Shown one piece after another: positions 1 to 5,820 of a stretch of 5,820 bases of DNA. Source of the stretch: Alphaproteobacteria bacterium UBA7371 (GTDB lineage Bacteria > Pseudomonadota > Alphaproteobacteria > UBA8317); contig DKOD01000092.1 in NCBI GenBank assembly GCA_002469865.1, forward strand, positions 13,708 to 19,527, written 5' to 3'. Position 1 is the stretch's first letter; the number at the start of each line of letters is the position of its first letter. A program made the translations under genes and the position numbers. The notes beneath the pieces were generated by a model. The model saw only the letters and a list, made by a program, of their open reading frames with translations. It was not told the origin of the DNA and did no database searches.

Positions 1-1
1 G

Positions 2-181
2 CTTGGGCTGGAAACACTGACCCTCGCACCCATTGATTTGCGCCTTGTGGCCAAGGACATGCTCACGGATCATGAATGCGCGTGGCTTAATAAATATCAT
101 CAACATGTTTGGGACATCTTGCACCCAGACTTGGATGATCACCATGCCTCATGGCTCAAAAAAGCGACCGCAGCGATTTAA
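2..181 (+). CDS. Xaa-Pro aminopeptidase (M24B, long form), C-terminal 59 residues only
   Basis: Partial gene entering from the left edge. The first complete codon is at base 2 and the TAA stop is at 179-181. The translation carries the pattern LTLAPIDLRL, then LTDHECAWLNKYHQHVW, then a tail ending WLKKATAAI. This matches the C-terminal cap domain (Peptidase_M24_C) of the three-domain aminopeptidases P. Those cytosolic metallopeptidases remove an N-terminal residue that precedes proline. The human XPNPEP1 tail has the same LTDKECDWLNNYH core. Short E. coli-type PepP lacks this tail, so the long form is indicated and I leave the symbol blank. The metal ligands and catalytic pita-bread domain lie outside the window, so activity cannot be judged. 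It converges on ligA with a 4-base overlap. The family call is fairly firm despite the short fragment. Confidence 0.82.
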   Translation, partial: LGLETLTLAPIDLRLVAKDMLTDHECAWLNKYHQHVWDILHPDLDDHHASWLKKATAAI

Positions 182-2271
182 TCCAGCAAGCGCATAAATT
201 CTTCTTCGCTGAGCAAGGCAACCCCAAGATCTGCTGCCTTTTTTGCTTTGGAACCAGGGTCTGCACCGGCAACAACATAATCAGTCTTTGCCGAAACCGA
301 ACCAGAAACCTTCGCACCTGCCTGTTCAGCACGGGCTTTTGCCTCACCTCGGGACATGTTGGCCAATGTGCCGGTGAATACCATGATTTTGTTTTCAAGC
401 TTCCCGCCCATGATGGGTTTGGGCAACTCAGCTTCAATATGCAATTGGGCCGCAAGGTCTTCCATCATGCTCCTGGTGCGCGGATCCTCCAAAAAGCCCC
501 ATACAGATCCTGCCATTGCCCCACCAACACCATCGACCTCCATCAAAACCTGCTTAAGATTTCCAAGGTGGTGGGCATCAATAAGGCTCTTCATGCTTGG
601 AAATATGCGCGCCAAAAGACGTGCATTGGTGGTGCCCAAATGCCTGATCCCAAGCCCCACCAAAAACCGAGTGAAGCTGATGGTTCGCCTGGACTCAATG
701 GCCCCATAGAGATTTTCGGCTGATTGGCGTCCAAAACCATCCCAGGTCATGAGCGGTGCAAATTCCCCCTGCTCTTCGCGCAACCTTAGGGTGAAGATGT
801 CCGCCGGTTGATCAATAAGGCCGCGCTCCATGAACAAATCTATTTGTTTGGGGCCCAACCCCTCAATGTCAAAAGCCTCCCGGGACACCAAATGGATAAG
901 CCGTTCTCTTTTTTGATGCGGGCAAGCCAAGCCCCCAGAACAACGTTGAACGGCATCTTTTTTGCCGGTTTTTTCATCAAATTCCGCCACAATCTTGCTG
1001 GCCAGCGGGCATGGGCAGATTTTGGGGAAGTGATAAGGCAAGGCATCTGGCTGGCGTTTTTCTGAGACCACAGAAACCAATTGCGGAATCACGTCCCCGG
1101 CCCGTTGCACCACCACATGGTCACCAACCCGGAAGTCCTTACGTTGGATTTCCTCTTCGTTATGAAGCGTCGCCCTGGATACCATCACCCCACCCACATT
1201 AACCGGCACCAGCTCGGCGACGGGCGTGAGGGCCCCGGTGCGGCCCACTTGAATAATGATGTTCGTTAAAATGGTGGTTGCGGTTTCTGCAGGGAATTTA
1301 TGGGCAATGGCCCAGCGCGGTGAGCGTGCCACAAAGCCAAGACGCTGACGCAATGCACCGTCATCCACCTTATAGACGACACCATCAATATCATGGGGCA
1401 ATTCCGCCCGGCTCAAGCCCCGCTTTTGGTACCAAGCGATCAACGCATCCGCGCCAGTAAGTCTTGCGGTGTCAGGATTGATGGCAAACCCAAGGCGGGC
1501 CAAGTCCTGCAATTGGTCAAACTGACTTACGTCATCCCCCTGGGGGCCGGCCACACCATAGGCAAAAAAGCTTAAGGCCCTCGATTGCGCCAGTTGTTCA
1601 TCCAATTGGCGAAGTGAGCCTGCAGCAGCATTTCGGGGGTTTGCAAAAGTCGGCTTATTTTCAGCGACTTGTTGCAGGTTCAGCGCGGCAAAATCACCCT
1701 TTGCCATGTATATTTCCCCGCGAACTTCCATCCCCCCTTGATGATCGATCTGCAAAGGCAAGCCCGAAACATTTTGAATATTTCGGGTGACATCCTCACC
1801 AGTATGGCCGTCACCCCTTGTGGCTGCGCAAATCAGTTTACCATTACGAAAACGCAAGGAAATTGAAAGCCCATCAATCTTGGGCTCACAACAAAAAGTG
1901 ATCGGGTCACTGATTTGCAAGAAACGTTGGATGCGTCGCTCAAACTCTCGGACATCCTCGTCATCAAAGGCATTATCCAACGAGAGCATGGGGTAATCAT
2001 GAGCAACTTTTTCAAAGCCAACCTTGGGTTTGGCACCCACCGCCACCCCAACTTCATCTGCAAGCGCTGCAGGATGTGCATCGCCCAGGCTTTTGAGGCG
2101 GCGTCGTAATTTATCATATTCTGCATCGGTAATGATTGGGGCATCTTGACCATGGTAACGCTCATCATGAAGCGCAATTTCTGCAGCCAGCCACAACCCC
2201 TCCTCCGACGCTTCTTGTGGGGAAAGAGCCTTGGCAGGTCGGTCGAAGGTCTTTGGGAATCTGGGGCTCAT
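178..2271 (-). CDS. ligA: NAD+-dependent DNA ligase LigA
   Basis: A 697-residue cytoplasmic ligase that seals nicks at Okazaki fragments and in repair, using NAD+ as AMP donor. Domains in order: Ia (about 22-75, with Y39, H40, Y52 and D53 for NMN binding); adenylation domain with CEPKIDGLS, catalytic K131, TRGDGHTGEDVT (151-162), VRGEIYM with E186, DIDGVVYKVDD with K301, and AHKFPAE with K325; OB fold (about 335-413, GRTGALTPVAEL); Cys4 zinc finger (C419, C421, C444, C450); helix-hairpin-helix repeats (about 455-600, FDIEGLGPKQID); BRCT (about 622-697). Length and all domains are normal for the family; only the first cysteine pair is unusual, CPC instead of CPxC. The ATG overlaps the recN TGA as ATGA and has no good Shine-Dalgarno just before it, so translation is probably coupled to recN. 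The stop shares TTAA with the convergent aminopeptidase gene. Confidence 0.98.
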   Translation of the reverse strand: MSPRFPKTFDRPAKALSPQEASEEGLWLAAEIALHDERYHGQDAPIITDAEYDKLRRRLKSLGDAHPAALADEVGVAVGAKPKVGFEKVAHDYPMLSLDNAFDDEDVREFERRIQRFLQISDPITFCCEPKIDGLSISLRFRNGKLICAATRGDGHTGEDVTRNIQNVSGLPLQIDHQGGMEVRGEIYMAKGDFAALNLQQVAENKPTFANPRNAAAGSLRQLDEQLAQSRALSFFAYGVAGPQGDDVSQFDQLQDLARLGFAINPDTARLTGADALIAWYQKRGLSRAELPHDIDGVVYKVDDGALRQRLGFVARSPRWAIAHKFPAETATTILTNIIIQVGRTGALTPVAELVPVNVGGVMVSRATLHNEEEIQRKDFRVGDHVVVQRAGDVIPQLVSVVSEKRQPDALPYHFPKICPCPLASKIVAEFDEKTGKKDAVQRCSGGLACPHQKRERLIHLVSREAFDIEGLGPKQIDLFMERGLIDQPADIFTLRLREEQGEFAPLMTWDGFGRQSAENLYGAIESRRTISFTRFLVGLGIRHLGTTNARLLARIFPSMKSLIDAHHLGNLKQVLMEVDGVGGAMAGSVWGFLEDPRTRSMMEDLAAQLHIEAELPKPIMGGKLENKIMVFTGTLANMSRGEAKARAEQAGAKVSGSVSAKTDYVVAGADPGSKAKKAADLGVALLSEEEFMRLLD
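215..244 (+). terminator. Candidate intrinsic terminator for the aminopeptidase gene, inside ligA
   Basis: Read on the plus strand, arms aaggca (215-220) and tgcctt (235-240) can form a 6-bp stem around a 14-base loop. The six-T run at 239-244 overlaps the end of the stem. It begins 34 bases past the aminopeptidase stop, a usual place for a terminator. The T run follows the stem only in the plus direction, so it would not stop ligA transcription. Against it: the loop is large, the stem is only half G+C, and the bases also encode conserved ligA BRCT residues around 677-687. The match could be chance. Confidence 0.28.
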
Positions 2272-3929
2272 GACAACAGGCTCATAGCCGCCTTTCGCGC
2301 TTCATCGGTGACCATGTCACCGGCCAGCATGCGGGCAATCTCCTCTTGCCGCTCAGCATCATCCAATAGGCGTAATTGGGAAAAAGTAACGCCGTCGCGG
2401 TCACCCTTTTCCACCAAAAAATGCCTTGCCCCCTTGGCAGCCACCTGGGGGGAATGGGTCACCAAGATTACCTGGCCATGTTGGCCAAGCGCTTCCAATC
2501 TTGTGCCCACAGCTGCCGCTGTCTGGCCACCGATGCCTTGGTCCACCTCATCAAACAATTGCACCGGAATGTTACGCTTGGCGCCTAGGGCCACCCTGAG
2601 GGCCAGCAAAAACCTGCTTTGCTCGCCACCCGAGGCCACCTCATGGAACGGGGCCAGCGCCTGGCCCTTATTCATGGCCGCCAGAAACGTGACTTGATCA
2701 TGACCATGGCTGGCAGGTTGGGGTAGTTGCTCCAAGGCCACTTCAAAACGGGCTCGTTCCAATTTTAGGCCGGCAAATTCATTCATGATTTCGTCAGCAA
2801 GCCGCCTGGCAGCTTCTTGCCGGACCTTTGTCAAACGGGCTGCAACCTCATCAAATAAAACCCGCTTTTGATAAATGGCTGTTTCTGCCGCCTGAAGTTT
2901 TTCTTCCATGGATGACAGATGTTCCATGCGCTTGGCCAAAGACTCATGATGATGATGAAGGTTGCTCGCCGGCATGCGGTGTTTTCGGGCAAGTTCTCTT
3001 AGGGCAAACAGGCGCTCTTCTATCCGCTCCAATGCAGCTTGGTCACCACCAAAACCACCAAGAGCATCCTCAATTTGCCCAGCAGCCTCACGGGAATATT
3101 CCAGGGCTTGATCCATGAGGCCTTCAAGGCTTGCCAGCTGCTCGGGCAATTGGTCATTGATGCGGCCAAGGATACGGCTTGCATCAATGATGCGCTCCTC
3201 TGCACCCCCATCACCTGACAATGAGAGGCGCATATGTTCCAGATCTTGGACAAGCTTGGAGAATTTGACCATCTCCTGTCGCTTTCCTGCAAGCTCTTCT
3301 TCTTCGCCTGGCAAAGGTGCCATGCGATCAAATTCTTCCAGGGCCAATGCCAATTCTTCGCGCTGACCTAAATCCGTCCTTATCAAAGCCTCAAGCTCTT
3401 CTTTATGGGCGATTTCTTTCGCCCAGGCTGCATGGCTTTCGCTGACATCCAAAAGCAACGCATTATTGCCTGCAAATTCATCGAGGGCCTGACGTTGCCA
3501 GGAACGCCTGGCAAGGCGTCCAACCTCACCTTGGCCATGAATTTCCACCAGCCGCTCGCGAAGATGATGAAGCAATTGTTGCGACACCGGTGCATCTTGC
3601 ACAAAGGCACGGCTGCGACCCTCTCTTGGAACCACCCGGCGGAGGATCAACACATCATCTTCCAGAGGGATGCCGCTTTGAGAACATAATGGAGCCAACT
3701 CCTCCATCAGATCATCATCCAACAAAAATTCAGCAGTAATGATGGCTTCATCGGCACCGACCCGAACCGATTTTGGGTCGGATTTGTCACCCAAGCATAG
3801 GCCCAATGCGTCCAACAAAATAGATTTGCCAGCGCCCGTTTCACCAGAAAGCACATTCAGGCCAGGCCCAAAATAAACTTCCTGGCGTTCAATGAGAACA
3901 AAGTTGCTGATATGGAGGGCGGCCAGCAT
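2268..3929 (-). CDS. recN: DNA repair ATPase RecN (SMC-like)
   Basis: A 553-residue SMC-family protein of double-strand-break repair that acts on the nucleoid, where RecN is thought to tether DNA ends and assist RecA. The N-terminus has the family pattern ending in Walker A GETGAGKS (29-36). The IHGQ motif lies at 130-133 with RerLVE just before it. A charged heptad-like coiled-coil arm runs from about 165 to 380. The C-terminal ATPase half has signature ASGGEQSR (432-439), Walker B QLFDEVDQGIGG (457-468) and switch VTHSPQVA (490-497). Length is normal. The residue after IHGQ is Gly rather than the common His, and four histidines occur at 325-328 in the arm. The start is 12 bases after the bamD stop. 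GAGG at 3943-3940, ten bases from the ATG, could serve as ribosome binding site. Its TGA overlaps the ligA ATG. No SOS box is visible in front, so it is probably expressed with bamD. Confidence 0.97.
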   Translation of the reverse strand: MLAALHISNFVLIERQEVYFGPGLNVLSGETGAGKSILLDALGLCLGDKSDPKSVRVGADEAIITAEFLLDDDLMEELAPLCSQSGIPLEDDVLILRRVVPREGRSRAFVQDAPVSQQLLHHLRERLVEIHGQGEVGRLARRSWQRQALDEFAGNNALLLDVSESHAAWAKEIAHKEELEALIRTDLGQREELALALEEFDRMAPLPGEEEELAGKRQEMVKFSKLVQDLEHMRLSLSGDGGAEERIIDASRILGRINDQLPEQLASLEGLMDQALEYSREAAGQIEDALGGFGGDQAALERIEERLFALRELARKHRMPASNLHHHHESLAKRMEHLSSMEEKLQAAETAIYQKRVLFDEVAARLTKVRQEAARRLADEIMNEFAGLKLERARFEVALEQLPQPASHGHDQVTFLAAMNKGQALAPFHEVASGGEQSRFLLALRVALGAKRNIPVQLFDEVDQGIGGQTAAAVGTRLEALGQHGQVILVTHSPQVAAKGARHFLVEKGDRDGVTFSQLRLLDDAERQEEIARMLAGDMVTDEARKAAMSLLS

Positions 3930-3939
3930 CCCAATCAGG

Positions 3940-3943
3940 CCTC
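3940..3943 (-). promoter_or_regulatory. Probable recN ribosome binding site overlapping the bamD stop
   Basis: On the minus strand GAGG lies ten bases before the recN ATG and overlaps the last bases of bamD, including two bases of its TGA. The spacing is a little long, so it is a modest site. Ribosomes finishing bamD may help recN initiation. Confidence 0.35.
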
Positions 3944-4742
3944 ACAGGCCGAGATATTCGGAGATACTGCCCACAAAGCCCTTAGGTGGCTTAATATCCC
4001 CATCAAGCAATCTGTAAGCCTTCTCATACCAAACAGTATCTGCCCCATTATAGGCTAGAATTGCGGCAACGCGGCGGGCCTCATCCACAAGCCCAATGGC
4101 TGCATAACATTCCACCAATCTGTAAAGCGCCTCGGGCGTATGGGATGCTGTTTCATAACGGCGGATCACTTCATTAAAGCGACCGATTGCGGCACCATAA
4201 TAATTACGTTCCAGATAATAACGCCCCACCTCCATCTCGCGGCCTGCCAAATGGTCCAAGACAAGATCACGTTTCAGTTTGGCATCAAGGGCATAATCAG
4301 AATTGGGGTGTCGGGCCATGATCGTGTTGAATATTTTCAACGCCTCGGCCGTGGAGCCTTGGTCACGATCAACATCTTCAACCTGGTCATAATAGGACAT
4401 GCCCATCAAATACAGGGCATAAGGAGCGTCGCTGGCGCCAGGATATAGCTGCAAATAACGTTCGGTATCGGCAATGGTGCGGGCATAATTTTGGGCTTTG
4501 TATGCCGCATGGGCGGCCATCAATATCGACCGTCTTGCCCAGCTTGAGTAAGGATGCTGCCGCTCCACCTCAGCAAACAACTCCACTGCCTCCTTATGCT
4601 GCCCAGCCACATCTGACGCGAGTGCTTTGTTGTAAAGGAGATCCACCGGCTCCTCGGCAATGAAAACTTGTTCATCATCAGATGCGCATGCACCCAAGGT
4701 AAGCAACATCAACATGATGAGAAACTGGCTGGAGCGTGCCAT
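3942..4742 (-). CDS. bamD: Outer membrane assembly lipoprotein BamD (YfiO/ComL)
   Basis: A 266-residue periplasm-facing lipoprotein of the BAM complex, which folds beta-barrel proteins such as porins and LptD into the outer membrane; BamD is the essential lipoprotein partner of BamA. Residues 1-18 are a lipoprotein signal peptide (Arg at 3, hydrophobic LIMLMLLTL). The lipobox LGAC places the lipidated cysteine at 19. Ala-Ser follow it, with no Asp at +2, consistent with Lol sorting to the outer membrane. The mature part is a run of TPR helices typical of YfiO: VDLLYNKAL (33-41), the AVELFAEVERQHPYSSWARRS stretch (52-72), YARTIADTERYLQLYP (86-101), YALYLMGMSYYDQ (108-120), AEALKIFNTIMARHPNSDYA (132-151) and YYGAAIGRFNEVIRRY (181-196). 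Length is ordinary. The ATG has AAAAGG seven bases upstream. It follows lpxC by 67 bases and precedes recN by 12, so it probably shares their transcript. Confidence 0.96.
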   Translation of the reverse strand: MARSSQFLIMLMLLTLGACASDDEQVFIAEEPVDLLYNKALASDVAGQHKEAVELFAEVERQHPYSSWARRSILMAAHAAYKAQNYARTIADTERYLQLYPGASDAPYALYLMGMSYYDQVEDVDRDQGSTAEALKIFNTIMARHPNSDYALDAKLKRDLVLDHLAGREMEVGRYYLERNYYGAAIGRFNEVIRRYETASHTPEALYRLVECYAAIGLVDEARRVAAILAYNGADTVWYEKAYRLLDGDIKPPKGFVGSISEYLGL

Positions 4743-4749
4743 GGTAAAA

Positions 4750-4755
4750 CCTTTT
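4750..4755 (-). promoter_or_regulatory. bamD Shine-Dalgarno sequence
   Basis: AAAAGG on the minus strand, seven bases before the bamD ATG, is the best-placed ribosome binding site in the window. It supports the start giving MARSSQFLIM, which also yields a complete lipoprotein signal peptide. Confidence 0.65.
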
Positions 4756-4756
4756 G

Positions 4757-4780
4757 AAAAAGAAACCTCTATAGGGTTCT
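4757..4780 (-). terminator. Weak terminator or attenuator-like hairpin before bamD
   Basis: On the minus strand, bases 4780 to 4761 can fold as AGAA-C-CCT / loop ATAG / AGG-T-TTCT: seven base pairs with one C-T mismatch and a four-base loop. The stem's last T plus bases 4760-4757 make a run of five T. This has the shape of an intrinsic terminator, but the stem is short and mostly A-T. Only 14 bases separate the T run from the bamD ATG, leaving no room for a separate bamD promoter behind it. Full termination is therefore unlikely; partial attenuation or transcript-end protection is possible. Confidence 0.33.
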
Positions 4781-4782
4781 AA

Positions 4783-4800
4783 CCAACCATCCTCGATTGG
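4783..4800 (-). other. Intercistronic hairpin just after lpxC
   Basis: On the minus strand CCAATC, loop GAGGAT, GGTTGG form a six-pair stem with one G-U pair, nine bases after the lpxC TGA. It has no T run directly behind it, and the second hairpin begins two bases later. It may protect or process the lpxC-bamD transcript, or be incidental. Confidence 0.35.
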
Positions 4801-4809
4801 CCAAGCGGC

Positions 4810-5727
4810 TCACATCGCTAGCGCAGAAATTCCTTGGGCCAAATTTGGGCTTGGTGCCGAATATTGCACCAATTGCATGGCACCGTCGGTTGCAAAGGCC
4901 TTGCGCAACAATTTGTTGTTCAATTCATGACCTGCGCGCAAACCGGTATATTTGCCACGGATAGGCGCACCGGCCAAGGCCAAGTCCCCAATGGCATCAA
5001 GAACTTTATGGCGCACAAATTCATCGTCAAAACGGAGTCCGCCTTCATTAACCACGCCTTGGTCATCCACCACCACTGCATTATCCAGCGAACCACCAAG
5101 GGCAAGGTTATGGTTGCGCATCATTTCAACGTCCCGCATCAACCCAAAGGTACGGGCGGGCATGACCAGCTCTTCCAAATTGTCAAACTCATTAACCTGC
5201 ACCATTTGCGTGCCAATGGGCGTGTCGTCGTAAACAATCGTAAAATCAAGCGCAAAAAACGGATGGGGCTGCAACGCCGCATAGCGCTCACCATCACGGA
5301 TTTCCACAAGATGCTTGACCACCCACTGGCGGGCCACGGCATTAAGATGAACCGTGCCTGACCGATGGATAGCCTCCACAAAAGGTGCGGCCGATCCATC
5401 CATGATGGGGACTTCTTCTTGGGGCATCACCACATCAAGGTTATCAATCCCACAGACATGAATGGCCGCCATCAAATGTTCCACGGTGCGCACTTGAGCA
5501 CGCGCACCATTGGGGGCGCCGTTATCCAAGGTGGTGCAAAGATTTGTGTCAGACACATAATCAAATGACGCTTGCACATGCGCATCATCTTGACCATCGC
5601 GCGAACGCACAAAGCGAATACCTGTTCCAGGTGCTGCCGGCTTGAGGGTTAGGCTAGCAGCCTCCCCACGGTGAAGGCCAATGCCGTGCAATGTTGTTGT
5701 GTTACCAATGGTTGTTTGAAGGCGCAT
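4810..5727 (-). CDS. lpxC: UDP-3-O-acyl-N-acetylglucosamine deacetylase LpxC
   Basis: A 305-residue cytoplasmic zinc deacetylase that removes acetate from UDP-3-O-acyl-GlcNAc, the committed step of lipid A synthesis. The fold is two related halves. N-terminal half: QTTIGNTTTLHGIGLHRGE (4-22), TNLCTTL (61-67) and TVEHLMAA (81-88) with E83 and zinc ligand H84, then PIMDGSAAPFVEAI (107-120). C-terminal half: ARTFGLMRDVE (191-201), the NHNLALGGSLDNAVVVDD stretch (205-222), FVRHKVLDAIGDLALAG (237-253) with ligands H240 and D244 and K241, and GHELNNKLL (266-274) with catalytic H267. All expected metal and catalytic residues are present and the length equals that of E. coli LpxC. The start is fixed by an in-frame TGA two codons upstream (5733-5731). 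The nearest Shine-Dalgarno-like GGAA is 13 bases away, so initiation may be weak. In many proteobacteria ftsZ precedes lpxC; that position is just outside the window. Confidence 0.98.
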   Translation of the reverse strand: MRLQTTIGNTTTLHGIGLHRGEAASLTLKPAAPGTGIRFVRSRDGQDDAHVQASFDYVSDTNLCTTLDNGAPNGARAQVRTVEHLMAAIHVCGIDNLDVVMPQEEVPIMDGSAAPFVEAIHRSGTVHLNAVARQWVVKHLVEIRDGERYAALQPHPFFALDFTIVYDDTPIGTQMVQVNEFDNLEELVMPARTFGLMRDVEMMRNHNLALGGSLDNAVVVDDQGVVNEGGLRFDDEFVRHKVLDAIGDLALAGAPIRGKYTGLRAGHELNNKLLRKAFATDGAMQLVQYSAPSPNLAQGISALAM

Positions 5728-5762
5728 GGATCAGAAACATTTCCAAAGAAATTTGAAGTGTT

Positions 5763-5796
5763 ATGTTCATAACCGGGATGGGCATGATTTGAACAT
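5763..5796. repeat. Inverted repeat upstream of lpxC
   Basis: Perfect 7-base arms atgttca (5763-5769) and tgaacat (5790-5796) are separated by 20 bases. They overlap both boxes of the candidate lpxC promoter, as an operator for a dimeric regulator might. The wide spacing fits a stable RNA hairpin poorly. No known regulator motif is recognised. Confidence 0.35.
5766..5793 (-). promoter_or_regulatory. Candidate promoter for lpxC
   Basis: On the minus strand TTCAAA (5793-5788) and TATGAA (5771-5766) are separated by 16 bases. Each matches four of six positions of the housekeeping -35 and -10 consensus. Transcription would start about 30 bases before the lpxC ATG. Such partial matches arise often by chance, and lpxC may instead be read from a promoter further upstream. 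Confidence 0.25.
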
Positions 5797-5800
5797 GACG

Positions 5801-5820
5801 CTTATGTAACGTTTTGTAAC
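5801..5820. repeat. Imperfect 10-base tandem repeat at the window edge
   Basis: Two adjacent 10-base units, cttatgtaac and gttttgtaac, agree at eight positions and end in the same tgtaac. One-helical-turn spacing could place two protein contacts on the same DNA face, but the array is cut by the window edge, so its true length is unknown. Confidence 0.35.

Noticed and set aside
158..181. Possible ligA terminator: a six-T run on the minus strand (163-158) soon after the stop
   Set aside because: The G+C-rich bases before the T run give only a three-pair stem with a two-base loop, which is not a workable hairpin.
151..723. 190-codon open frame on the plus strand, antisense to the ligA 3' end
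   Set aside because: It lies almost wholly opposite well-conserved LigA HhH and BRCT codons, has no family resemblance, and its cysteine-, histidine- and basic-rich content is typical of a shadow frame.
2146..2697. 183-codon plus-strand open frame across the recN-ligA junction
   Set aside because: It is antisense to two firmly identified genes, has no recognisable domain and no ribosome binding site that stands out.
2941..2962. atgatgatgatgaagg triplet repeat, coding for HHHH in RecN (325-328)
   Set aside because: It is only a few triplets, keeps the reading frame and lies in the variable coiled-coil arm, so it is a minor local repeat rather than a phase-variable tract or metal site.
4834..5361. 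175-codon plus-strand open frame antisense to lpxC
   Set aside because: The opposite strand encodes intact LpxC with all catalytic residues, and the antisense translation resembles no protein I know.
5705..5788. 27-codon minus-strand frame starting MPIPVMNITLQ that overlaps the lpxC start, a possible leader peptide
   Set aside because: No Shine-Dalgarno precedes it, its content suggests no attenuation role, and much of it may lie at or before the candidate transcription start.

Overview
The window is an ordinary stretch of chromosome from a Gram-negative bacterium, most likely an alphaproteobacterium. Support for this comes from the lpxC-bamD-recN-ligA gene order, the presence of lipid A and BAM-complex genes, and the sequence character of LigA and RecN (for example VTHSPQVA in RecN). 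Base composition looks close to half G+C by eye, lower than in many cultured alphaproteobacteria. I cannot name a genus.

Layout. Four complete genes lie head to tail on the minus strand, read from right to left: lpxC (5727 to 4810), bamD (4742 to 3942), recN (3929 to 2268) and ligA (2271 to 178). The left edge holds only the last 59 codons of a plus-strand gene for a long-form Xaa-Pro aminopeptidase (M24B family). It converges on ligA, and the two stop codons share one TTAA. About 93 bases upstream of lpxC lie at the right edge. They contain a weak candidate promoter, an inverted repeat and a short tandem repeat.

How the genes relate. LpxC catalyses the committed step of lipid A synthesis. 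BamD is an outer-membrane lipoprotein of the beta-barrel assembly machine, so the first two genes build the outer membrane. RecN (an SMC-like double-strand-break repair ATPase) and LigA (the NAD+-dependent replicative DNA ligase) maintain the chromosome. Spacing tightens along the cluster: 67 bases between lpxC and bamD (with two adjacent hairpins), 12 between bamD and recN, and a 4-base ATGA overlap between recN and ligA. This suggests one transcription unit with possible tuning after lpxC and translational coupling at its end.

I see no mobile element, CRISPR array, tRNA, rRNA, riboswitch or unfamiliar gene cassette. I do not think the window holds an undescribed system. The points worth a second look are small: the gene junctions, the LigA zinc-finger spacing and the lpxC upstream region.
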